64,000 bases of DNA, from positions 2,108,001 to 2,172,000 of the forward strand of contig NC_089394.1 of assembly GCF_003171515.1 (NCBI RefSeq), given 5' to 3'. This document shows, piece after piece, positions 46,345-56,699 of the stretch. This DNA is from Pyrenophora tritici-repentis (lineage: Eukaryota; Ascomycota; Dothideomycetes; Pleosporales; Pleosporaceae). A program made the translations under genes and the position numbers. The number at the start of each line of letters is the position of its first letter. Positions within the stretch are counted from its first letter, which is position 1. The notes under the pieces were generated by a model. That model ran no database searches, was not told the origin of the DNA, and was given only the letters and a program-made list of their open reading frames with translations.

Positions 46345-47589
46345 CTAGGGAGCAGCCTCCAACTCCATAGCTTCTTCTTCTTCTTCGTCCGTTTGATCCT
46401 CGAGGATTGAACCGATGTCAGATTCTCCGCCTTCGCTGTCCTCGTCATTCTCGTGCTCTGCTTCGTCGTCCTCCACTTCGGCATCCTCGTCATTCTCGCC
46501 TTGGAACTGATCAAAGAGGATACCTTGGGTTTCGAACAACTCGATGCGGAATTGGTCCAAGACCTCTTCGCGGACGTGAGGAGGAAGCAATTCGAGCATG
46601 TGGCGTGTCTCCTCATTAAGGTGCTGAAGCACTTCCCACTCCGCTTGCTCGTCGTTGGTCTCGTCATCGCCACCATCGCCCCAATGTTCTGCACGAGCAC
46701 GGGTGATGTCTTGACGGCGATTCAGACCAGCTCGGTTGAGGCCTGTATCGCGATGAAAGCCGTCTTGGTTGTATCCCTCTTCGTCGAAGATAGGAGGACC
46801 GTATATGGGGCAAGCGTGGTAGTCTTCCCAGTCTCTGCCGCAGACGTAGCAGAAGGACTGGCCGCATCCGCATGTGATGTGGTTGCAGGCCTCACTCAAC
46901 TCGACAGTCGCACCGCAGCCAGTGCACTCTTGGTATCCGTTCTCCGCCGCCGCTTGCTTGAACCTTTTGGCTTCTTCGTCTTTTTGGCACTCGTGGTTCT
47001 CGATGCCGTCCTGGATTAGGGCCCGACACTTTGTGCAGGTCAACTTCCCACAGCCTTCTGCCTCACAAATGGCGTACGCGGTTTTCGTCTCTGGGTCTTG
47101 GAGGTGGGAAGTTGGGTGGAGAAACGTGGCGCATGGCGGATGACCGCAGTATACTCGAAACTTGGCCAGTATGGCGTACTCGCCCTGCTCCTTCTTCTGG
47201 TACGCCCATGCTACGTCGAATGGGACATGATCCTCGTAGTCTTCCAGCAACAAGATCTGGCCGCAGCATTTTGGCGGGAACAAGCTCTCGTTATTTGTTG
47301 CGTGCTCGAAAAAGCTGGCGACGTCGTCCGAGCAGATCCAGTGGCGGCCACAAGGCACGCTGAGTAGGAGATCGACTTCGCTCTCCTCTGAGCCACAAAG
47401 CATACACGACTTTAACATACTGAAGAATTTTGTGCAGACGCTTTCGAAAGCTCTTTGGGAAATTAGTGCTGTGTGTAGAGTCGATTGGCAAGCGGGGTCG
47501 AAAATTGAGGGGAGGGTTCGGCGGTGGCGGTCACGGATCGTGGAGATCAAGTAGATAAATGCGGTGGATGGGTGCGCTAGCGCGGTCAT
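46345..47589 (-). CDS. RBR (RING-IBR-RING) E3 ubiquitin ligase-like protein
   Basis: Single exon, 414 residues from ATG 47,589. RING1 begins CMLCGSEESEVDLLLSVPCG and ends CCGQ. The IBR-like zinc region runs from CGHPPCATFLHP to CGKLTCTKCRALI. RING2 is CTGCGATVELSEACNHITC, then CGQSFCYVCG; the Cys in SEACNHITC is the expected thioester Cys. The last about 170 residues are highly acidic (Glu/Asp runs). The family transfers ubiquitin through a covalent Cys intermediate. The frame stays open upstream to about 47,685 with no further ATG, only GTG at 47,604, so the N-terminus may be incomplete. Confidence 0.88.
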   Translation of the reverse strand: MTALAHPSTAFIYLISTIRDRHRRTLPSIFDPACQSTLHTALISQRAFESVCTKFFSMLKSCMLCGSEESEVDLLLSVPCGRHWICSDDVASFFEHATNNESLFPPKCCGQILLLEDYEDHVPFDVAWAYQKKEQGEYAILAKFRVYCGHPPCATFLHPTSHLQDPETKTAYAICEAEGCGKLTCTKCRALIQDGIENHECQKDEEAKRFKQAAAENGYQECTGCGATVELSEACNHITCGCGQSFCYVCGRDWEDYHACPIYGPPIFDEEGYNQDGFHRDTGLNRAGLNRRQDITRARAEHWGDGGDDETNDEQAEWEVLQHLNEETRHMLELLPPHVREEVLDQFRIELFETQGILFDQFQGENDEDAEVEDDEAEHENDEDSEGGESDIGSILEDQTDEEEEEAMELEAAP

Positions 47590-48790
47590 GGGATCGTAAT
47601 TCACTAATAGTAATTCATCATAGTGATGATTGACGATGTGATTCCAAAGTGATTGGCCCTGTCCGTTTGCCCCGTGTGTAGTGTCTCATAGGGTCTAAGA
47701 GGGTCCAAAAGGCCCCAATCATGAGGCCGGCATCCCTGGGATCTGCTGTTGAGAGTAGCGTAGATCGATTCCAATTAATTGATGCTCAAACAGAGAGCTC
47801 CCGGTAGATCAAGTGAATGGTGGTTCGTCACTTCGGCACGCCAGGATGATGACATGGAGTAGTAACGCGTTACCTGAGAAAGAACCCAATGTAATGCATA
47901 ATTGAATTCATTTGCAGTCGTGTGAAAACCTTTCCAAAAACAAAACACGGGGTGCGTTAAGATGCGGCCCAGAGTATACATTCCACTCGTTGACATCAGA
48001 GTCCAAGATGCTTCTGGCAGGCTAGCTGTAGATAACCATTCATATTGGGTTGCTTCCAGGTATCCTTGAGACAAATATAGAAGGGTAAAGAATGCTGAGT
48101 ATATCATGTATGCTTTTCTGGTTGAAGATTGTACGAAATTGAGGAAAGAGTAGAGTGAGTGCGAGAGCCACGACGCGATGATAGAATAACTTGCCAAAGG
48201 ATCTACGCATCCTTACAAGAACACTGCGCAGGTATGGTTTCATGATCCGGATTTGCGCAGCCAGTGCAATGTGTAGCAAGGAGGCAATGTTAGACATTTC
48301 ACACTTGGTACTTCTCAATAGAGGACATCGTCGAGCGAGTATAGCGGATACTTGGGGGTATGTTGTGAAATAGTAGAAGGACTAGTCCAATATCACTAGT
48401 GCAATGGAACTTCACAACGGAGGGCCCGGCAGACAGTAGAGCAGTGCAAAATGTTGCACATCCGTCTTGTCCGTTATTTTATGAGCTTATAATGATATGC
48501 GAGAGCTATGAAAGCGATTGCGCATGGCTTTTCGCACAAATACAAGCAGCTGCAGCAAGCATGAACCTCCCTTGGACCACAATCACCGGCGGCACTATTT
48601 GAGGTTCTCGAATCGTCATATGTAAGAGTCGGAAAGAATCACATGTCTCTTCCTGGTGCTGATTTTACTTGGATAACCAATTGTGGAGTTTCTGTACTGT
48701 CTGACTAAACGAGGCACATTTCTTGTATAAAATAGTACAGTCCATGTGATAGTCATACGCCCGTAGATCAAAACTTACTGTCTCGACACT
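47590..48790. other. Intergenic, no supported gene
   Basis: RBR gene promoter and 3' region of UreG. A 140-codon minus-strand frame (48,197..47,775, starting at TTG, rich in Ser, Tyr and Leu) shows no family resemblance and is not called. Confidence 0.45.
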
Positions 48791-49743
48791 TTACTCCATC
48801 AATGTGGGTTCAAACTTCTCCTTGCGCGCCTGGCCAGCACCCGAAGCCTTCCATGCAGACAGAATTAAATCCACAATCGCATCAACACCCTGGTCTCTCT
48901 TGACCACTGCGAATATGGTCGGACCACCTTCGCGCATTCTTCTGCTATCTCTTTCCATAACACTTAGATCAGCACCTACTGCCTCGGCCAAATCAATTTT
49001 GTTTACGACCAACAGGTCTGACTGTGTGATACCAGGCCCGCCCTTCCTAGGAATCTTGTCACCGCCCGCGACATCGATGACGTAGATGATGAAGTCGGCA
49101 AGTTCACGCGAGTAGTTCGCTGCGAGATTGTCGCCGCCAGACTCGATGAGGAGGAGATCGGTGTTGAACTTGTGGTGGAGGTTCGTGAGCGTCATGAGAT
49201 TGACGGAGATGTCTTCGCGGACGGCGGCGTGAGGGCAGCCTCCCGTCTCGACAGCGACGATACGCTCGCTACAGAGGTCATTATACTGGTGGTATAGTCG
49301 GAGTACGAGTCTTCTTACGCGGGTAGAGCATTGTTCTTGGTCAGGAACTCACAGTCTTCCCGTGTGAAGATATCGTTTGTAACGGCAGCTATGGAGAAGC
49401 GTGTTCGCAAATGCTTGCAGAGAGCCAGCATGAGCGCTGTTTTCCCTGATCCTACAGGCCTGGCCTAGTCAGTGTCGTGTACATATATATCTTGCCGTGT
49501 CAACCCTGCTCAGCCAAATCTGTTCCAAACAGGACAGCGGCATCTTCGGATGAAATGGATTCCGTCATACCCTCCAATCCCAATAGTGAAGGACCGATCT
49601 TCCCAATCTCTGCCTTCTATAATGGGCATTTCGCGGCCCACGTAGCTCCCAGGCCCATCGAGGATCTCATGGGTGTGGCCGTGATCTGCGGCGGCGTTCG
49701 AATGCGAATGGGGAGCGCCGTCATGCGAGTGACTGTGTGACAT
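48791..49743 (-). CDS. ureG: Urease accessory GTPase UreG
   Basis: Exons are 49743..49571, 49459..49319 and 49268..48791, giving 263 residues. The N-terminus is a His-rich tail ([15 protein letters not shown], then DHGHTHE) typical of eukaryotic UreG and suited to nickel binding. [13 protein letters not shown] is the P-loop and is completed only by splicing the first intron (111 bp). [15 protein letters not shown] follows. [16 protein letters not shown] contains the Cys-Pro-His metal site; IESGGDN and VNKID complete the GTPase motifs. UreG couples GTP hydrolysis to nickel insertion into urease. The second intron is 50 bp (GTAAGA to CTGTAG). Confidence 0.96.
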
Positions 49744-50576
49744 GGCTACAGCGAGTCGAGCTTGACTTGACAGGACCAGTTAGTGGAGGGGAGACAACAG
49801 CACTGGAGCTTGAGGTTGTACATGGTGGGGCAGCATGCAGCGAGCGTGGGGTTTCGTCAACCCCGGTAGCGAAGCTATCATCAACAACAGCTTCATAGGC
49901 TCACAATCGACGACCTGTTTTACGCATAAACATGGCGTGCCCGTGTGCAAAGTCAATTCAATGCGATATCGACTATCATTACCGCAGCGGGCTGCGATTC
50001 GGCGAGGCAGCCTTAATCGGAACATAGCTGCGTTTTCCGAAGGGATCAATGCTGCTTCCAGCTCGTCTTCCCCTGCACCCTAATCACAATCCGCGACGCT
50101 CTTCACCAGGCTCTTATGATTGACAACTATAGATTGTTACCCGGAATTCACGGACCAGTTTATCCACATGGACCTGTCGTTCTTCATGAGCATCGATTCA
50201 GCGTGGAGATGAGCTTGCGTATCGAAAAGGAAAGCCACGCCTGAAAGGATGCCCCAATTCCGCCGAGCTCCGCCACAACCACGAGAAGTGTCATGCATGC
50301 AATTTCCGTGGCTCGCGTCCCTGGTACCTGCAGAAGCATGACACAGTCTTGACGGTGTATGTAAAGCCAACGCAGCACCCGCAAACCGAGACCCTTTTTT
50401 TTGACGTCTCCAGCTCTTGCGTCTCAATCGAGATCAGGCTTTCGCGTCGTCGTCCAGAAAGGGAAGGATCGTCTCGATCAAGCATAGTCATTTACCTCGC
50501 AAGCCTCATTCTTGTTACTCGCTGCATCCGTTTGTTTGTTTGTTTTTTCTAATCTAAGATACGCGCATTCATCATA
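49744..50576. other. Divergent promoter region, UreG / uncharacterised gene
   Basis: About 830 bp between divergent genes, without a supported gene. A short (GTTT)n run lies just upstream of the ATG at 50,577. Confidence 0.5.
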
Positions 50577-51638
50577 ATGTCTAACATGGCCGTTTCCTGG
50601 GAAAAGTCTCAACACACTTCTCTCACCTTATGGGATATCGATCGCGAGCTCCAAGACGCGTACGAGACGTATGAGCAATGGCAAGCGCGTCATCGTCGCA
50701 CACGCTCTCGCTGGGCATGCATCCCCGGAAAGAACCGAGATGATGCTGTTGGGAAAGCTCTGAGTCTTGGTCGCCAGGTTCATAGAGTTCTGGAATCGGG
50801 AAAACAGGCGTTTGGCACGCGCTTTGAAGAAGGAGATTGTGAGTCTTACTCTATACACATGTCCTGCAACGACTGACCGTCTGCAGTAAAATGCAACACC
50901 ATCCTGTCGGCACAACTACTTCGGGTCCAATATGAAATCAGACAACCACTTTATGACAGTGTTTTTTCGTCAACTCCAACTATTCCCATTGATGAAATCA
51001 TCATGACCGCGAAAAGCATTCGTCGTGCTTGCCTGACCGCTTTGCGCGATCAATATGCGCGTCTCGAATCACCGCTTCTCTCGCCAATCCTTCCACCACC
51101 ACGATTCAAAGTCGAGTTCTGCCCGTTCGCAAACCAGCTCCGCAAAGACCTCAAGGAATCTAAGCAAAGTAATTTAAGGCCGAAAAAAGCGAACCCTCAT
51201 GACAAGTACGATGACCAAGAGATCTGTCCTCACTGCGATGCATGCATCTCCGTAGCCGCTCACTCTGGACTACCAGCTTACCGATGTATTCTCTTCACGT
51301 CGCACATTGCACTGGACCCGGTGTCGAAAGATGACAAAGCGACGTTTGCATGCAACAGCTGCTACAAGACTTTCGACGACTCATACGCCTTCCTTGATCA
51401 CTTCTTCCAAAAGCAGATTGGAAGCGAGCGAAGTTGCTTGAGAGTTTCGATTAGCAAATCAAGCTCAACCTGGTTGCTTAGTGAGGACTACATCGACAGT
51501 GATCCTTCACTCGTCGAACAGTGTCTCAAGAACTGCCTAGAGAGAGAATCTATGCGGGACAGGAGACACAGGAGAATGAAGAGCCAGATCACCATACGGC
51601 AGGTCCATTCGAAAGAGAGCTTCAAAAACAAGAGCTGA
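50577..51638 (+). CDS. Uncharacterised protein with Cys-pair (C2H2-like) region
   Basis: Exons are 50577..50838 and 50887..51638 (48 bp intron, GTGAGT to CTGCAG), giving 337 residues. I do not recognise the family. The N-terminal third is helical and basic (LWDIDRELQDAYETYEQWQ, then RQVHRVLESGKQAF). The C-terminal half contains two Cys pairs, ICPHCDACISVAAHSG and FACNSCYKTF, the second followed by DDSYAFLDHFFQK, which resembles a degenerate C2H2 finger. The tail is Arg/Lys-rich. There is no signal peptide or membrane helix. The frame-consistent intron and coding-like composition support a real gene; a nuclear or nucleic-acid-related role is only a guess. Confidence 0.8.
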
Positions 51639-54168
51639 AAACGACCCACCTGCGCAACAATAACAACGACGACCATTTATGACAATTACGCGAATACATC
51701 ATCACGCAACACTGCAAGCTTTAGTCATCTCAGCTGGTTCTGCTATGCCCGTCCTGGCTATCCAGGAGCGCGTTCTCCCGACGACTATCAGCTTCACAAC
51801 ACCCTACGCCATTTATCCTTCTTGTCCTATACCCAGATTCTTGTACACATACCTATCATCTACTTCATGTCTAATGCAGTAATGTCTCTCTCAGTTCAAC
51901 TCTGCACCAAGGACAGCGTTGCATCTGTAAATACACATATATACACGCGATGAAACACTTGCGCACATTTTTCCTCATGGGTACTTTCAATGGCCATATT
52001 AGGTGTATCCTTTTTTCGAGCTTTTCGTAACGTGTTGTTTCGGAAATTTCACTCAGTCGTCGCATAAACCGTGGGGCCGCTCTTTCCGCGCCCAGACTTG
52101 AGTCAAATCTATCAAGTTTCACATTCCCGTCATGCCGTTATAATGTCGCACAGCGCCACAATTCATGGCCAGATCTTGGAGAAGAAAAAAACGAAAATCA
52201 AATATTGACCGCAATCCTTCGCGATAGCTGTGGCCAAGAAATGTGTGGGGATGACAATTAAAACTCGGCACGGCTCGCGGGATACGCGCGTGTGGTACGC
52301 ATGTCCTTTGCAGAAGACGTACGCTTCGCCGCCTTTCGACTGTTCAAGCTGCCGAGAAACTTATTCTTTGTCACCTCATCACGAGGTGTATGTATGTACT
52401 TGGCTGGAACAGCCCCTTTCGCTTCCAAGCCGCCCGAGCTGGTGTCTATGAGTGGTTTTTACTAGGCAAAGCCCGACCTATCCGTCTTCGCCTTCTTAGA
52501 CCGTCGCAAACGGCCCCTTGCAAAACGCACATCACGTGCAAACTCGGCATCCAACAGTCTTGGCCTTGTGCCTTTCTTTTCTTGTCGTCCTTCTCTTTCC
52601 TAATTAGGACGTTAATAAATTCTATCTCAGAACCGCGTAGAATTCTTTTCTCTAGCCTGTTCAACGTCCCTCTACGTCAGCCCTGGCTTCGAGTAAGAAA
52701 GATAAGAAAGGGACGTGGTTTGAGTTGAATGGATTGAGTAGGTCCGATGGGCTGCTAAACACATCACTCTGTTTTACCGCGGGCGAAGAGATGAAGTCAG
52801 AGAAGGAGCTTGGGACAGCAACAGCAGGGGTGGGATGATGACAACGCCGTCCAGTCAGCAAAGCATCTGAGGCGTTCGTATCCGTGTCATCAATCATCTT
52901 GACTATCATCATCACCGGCGAGTATTCAGGTCAACTCTCATAGTTGTACAAATAATAAACATCGTACATAATCCGGCAACAAAACAAAACAAAAACCCAA
53001 CCCAAACCGGGAAAATTATTCCATAGAAAAAGAAAAGTACAGCGAAAGACGCCGACCCAATGGCAATCTCCGCCTTCTTCACCGGTGTACCTACAGTACC
53101 AAGCACCAAGACTTAGCCTCACCTTCCCTTTGCTTTTCCCCGCTCCAGCCAAGTGCCCGTCCTGAATATCACCACGCCACAAATGATGTTTCCCCAGGAT
53201 GGCTGTTTGTTGTCATGCTTCTGCTCCCACCGCTTAGCGTCGGCGGAACCGCGCGGAAAACCATGCCTCTCATCATCTTGGTCGCGTGTCTGTGCCTGCG
53301 TGCATACAAGCCCTCGTACCTTGTCCATTGCAACAATCCACCAACCAAACCCCACGAGGTTGACATTGTAAGGGCAGGATTGATCGGGTATATATGTATG
53401 AGAAGAGGGAAGGGAAAAAAAGAGGGTCTGGATCTACGTGCTCATGGCTACAGTTAGTATTGCTTGCTTTGCAGGAATGACTGCAGGACATGTCCAGGTC
53501 GAGGTTTCCAGAACAGAGCCTGGGTTCTGGGTTTCGATCGTGGACGAGGATTGATGGCACGTCTGCATCGGTAGTTCGGTTGGCTCGGCGGGTTATGGGG
53601 GAGATTATTCGTCTTCGGGCTTATGTTGGGGAGATGGAGAGGCGTTGGAGGGCTGTGCTGGGTGAATTTGCGGGGGCAATTAGAGGCTGTGTCGTGAGCT
53701 GACGTGACTGTAATTGCGGTTGATTGTTCGCCTTGGCGGGTTGGAGAGTTTGGGAGTTCGCTTGAAATTGTTGTCGTATGGGGAGAGTGGTACGAGGGGT
53801 GAAAGAAGTGGGTGCATGTACACGGCTCTGTGTTGATTGTGGAAATGTTCAAAGTCTAATATACACATGGAGAAAATGGAGAGAATTGGCCGTGATTAAA
53901 AATAAGTAAGATAATGTTAAACATTGATGGTAATCGATAAAAATGGGGTATATCATGTCAGGATCCTGTCCATCTCCTATTCATCAACTCGAGGAGAATC
54001 CAGTAAACGCCGTGCTGTCATGCCAGAGCAGCAGTTGCCGTCATATCCGTTCGCCGGTCAAAAATAAATGTACGCCATGCCATGGTATATGCCGTTTGAA
54101 CGCCGCCCCTGCCGTAGCTAAAGGGCATAAAAAAAAAGTAGAAAATCCATCGTTGCGTTGCCTCCTCT
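51639..54168. other. Intergenic, no firmly supported gene
   Basis: 2.5 kb with many short overlapping frames. A 65-codon minus-strand frame (53,109..52,912) contains one strongly hydrophobic stretch but starts at a non-ATG codon. A plus-strand frame at 53,490-53,702 is Arg-rich and helical. Neither has a recognisable family or a clear splice pattern. Purine-rich simple sequence (AAAAC repeats) lies near 52,980. Confidence 0.4.
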
Positions 54169-55159
54169 TCATGCGTTCGTCTCCCTCAATCCTCTTGATA
54201 GCCATCGTTCCCACCAGTTCCGTACACCAACAATGCTCTCTTTGCCGTCGTTGTGTCCATCGTTACCGCCAGGGTCACCCAGAATCAACGAGAAGAACCA
54301 GAAGCCGGCGGCTGTCCATGCGGCCATTGCGACACCGAATGCGACGATGGGGGAAAATAAGCTGATAATAACGAGCATGGGCGCACTGTATCCGGTTGTT
54401 GCGTCGTGGGAATAGACCATGTGCAGTTGCAGATTTAGCGCCGGTGCGAGAAACTTGATAATTTGTTCTGATAGTGGCTGTCGCGTGGTGCACAAGCGAA
54501 GCGGTGCTAATAGAAGCACGATGAGGATAGCGAAAAAGGTCCATAGAGCGATGGCGCCGGAGAGAAAGGCACATGGGCCGCAGAGCCAAAACTGAAATGA
54601 AAGTTAGTTATCGTGCTCAACGAAGTCGAGAACCATGGTAACATACCAATAACTGCCATGCTTTTTCCTCTGGTCCTTTCTCGTGGTACGCGCCCTTGTC
54701 GTAGACGATGGCATCATCTTCCGGTCCTGCCGATGCGCGGTTTGGCGACGGGTGGCTGTGCGAATAACGATGGGCTTGTTTCTCGGGGTCGATGTAGGCG
54801 CGTGGTGGAAATTGAATTTGGTGTTGTTGTTGTTCTATGTCTGATGCCGAGTAATGAAACTCTGGTTTTGAGTTTCTGTGTGGCCCTCTGGTCGAGTTGA
54901 TGCTGCTGCAGGGGCTTGGCAGAGAGGATCCCTTTGGTGACAAGGGGTGGGAGGAGATGACGGAATCATGAGCGCGGTAACTCGACCTGCTGTGGCGATC
55001 TGTCCAGGCGTGTTGCTGGCGCTGGTATGCGTCTTTCTCGTTGTATGCGTAGCTGTAGTCGTCGTGGGCAGCACTGGGAGGTGTGGGGTGCTGCGATGGG
55101 GACTGCTGTGTCCATGTCGATGTGGCCGAACGTGGCACCGGCGGGGGCTGGGATTCCAT
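54169..55159 (-). CDS. Predicted membrane protein with Pro/Ser/Gln-rich cytosolic N-terminus
   Basis: Exon 1 is 55159..54647 and exon 2 is 54591..54169, giving 311 residues. The 55 bp intron is textbook (GTATGT, AACTAAC, ATTTCAG). The first about 165 residues are disordered, rich in Pro, Ser, His and Gln. Splicing joins EEKAWQLL to FWLCGPCAFLSGAIALWTFF, the start of a membrane helix. At least two more hydrophobic segments follow (PMLVIISLFSPIVAFGVAMA, then AGFWFFSLIL). The C-terminus (NWWERWLSRGL) is short and polar. I do not recognise the family. The ATG at 55,159 is chosen because the longer frame starts with TTG. Confidence 0.82.
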
Positions 55160-56699
55160 GGCCGGCAATCGGGTAGTCAATGTTACTGCTGGACGGGCAT
55201 CCGATAACCCTGGGAAACTGGCGAAGTCGACGAGGTCCCGGGCATGTTATAGCAAAGGCGAAGACTTCCTCAGGAGAGGCAAGACTCTTGTTACATAGAA
55301 TTACGCTCTCAAGACCTTGGGAGAAGGTCTTGGGCTTGGCTTTCATCCCCAAGGCTGGGCATTTTGGCTGGGCATACCGTCTGAGGACAGCAACGGCCAA
55401 TCACGGCCTTTGTGCTTGGACCCAGTGCATCTCTCGTCCAGGCGCCGATGAGGCCGCTGACGGACTGACGGATTTGGCGGCAGAGACGTGTACTGGAGCA
55501 GTACGAGCCCGGCCTTGATCTTTTCACCCTGCCCTTGGCCGGCGCCGATGATGGTGAGCGACGCTGAGCAAACATGGCCATCTTGCTCGACCTGCTCATC
55601 ATCTCGTGTTGGAGAAACACGCCAAGTCGCAACCAGAGCGCTACTACGGTCCGTCCAAGGCAGTTGGGGACTTGGGTGTTGGGTGATGCGGTGCCTAGCA
55701 AATATTGATACAGCGCACATTAGTACACATGTACCACGGATGCAGCCGTCGCACGACTCCAATGCCCTCCGCCCTCTTCTTCTGCCTAGGCACTAGCCGG
55801 CGCGGTTGGCCGTGGTGCAGCTGTGCAACGTCGCGAGCGCCTCTTGCGTGCCATGCAGATGCAGCAAACCAAGTCGGAGGGGCGGAGTGCCGTCAGACCC
55901 GCCTGTTGGTGGGAATAGATCATGTTGGCGTTGGTGAAGTCTCAATTTGGAGTCCAAGCGTGGCTGAAACGAACTCCGTCTTGTTGATCTTGGTCTTGGC
56001 GTTGGCACATGGGCGAGCTCAGATGCGCTGAAGACGCCGCACATGCTTGGTCAATGTCCATCGTTAGCAGTCTTTCTTTTGTGCCTTACACATGGCTTCC
56101 TTGGCTCTCCGTAGACATGTTGGTACCGTACATGTTGCTGCAACCATACCGCCCAGTACGTAACGTGACCGTACCCTTGGGGCCTCTGATCGACGCTCCG
56201 CGACGTGGTTAGTAAGACGCACTACCTGGCTCGTCCCTTGGCCCCCAAGTCTTCCATCTTTGACTTCACGCTTGGTACACTCCATAACTCACATCAATAC
56301 GACACTGCGGTACAGATCACGCGACCACCATCTTGTTGGCATGCCCCTCAATCAATTACCGACTGCCGTCCGCCGTCCGCTGCCCCCCGGAGCTTCGGAT
56401 ATCGCGTCAAGAGTGTCCCGCTACGACACAGGGTAAATGCTAAAAGGCTTGGGTAGTAGGCGAGCTAACCAAAGAGCGCGCTGGGGTTGTAATTGTAAAG
56501 GTGAACCAGGTCTGATGTCACGCAGCCAAGACGAATGCAACAGCAAGGGACCACTCTATGAGTAGCTCCATGCCTTCGTCTTATCAGTAAACGTCGACTA
56601 GACATGCTTGGCTCTTTTGTATACCCTGTATAGAATGTAGAAAAATATCGAACCCGACCATGCTCTAAACATGCAGTGCTTGTGCTCGACAAGACTTTG
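55160..56699. other. Intergenic, no supported gene
   Basis: 1.5 kb between the membrane protein start and the 3' end of LYS2. Overlapping frames on both strands (for example 55,309-55,762 minus) have no domain, good start or intron logic. Confidence 0.5.

Noticed and set aside
46453..47019. 188-codon plus-strand frame
   Set aside because: Antisense shadow of the RBR ligase.
47775..48197. 140-codon minus-strand frame with aromatic and hydrophobic residues
   Set aside because: Starts at TTG, no family resemblance, no intron or promoter support; kept only as a note.
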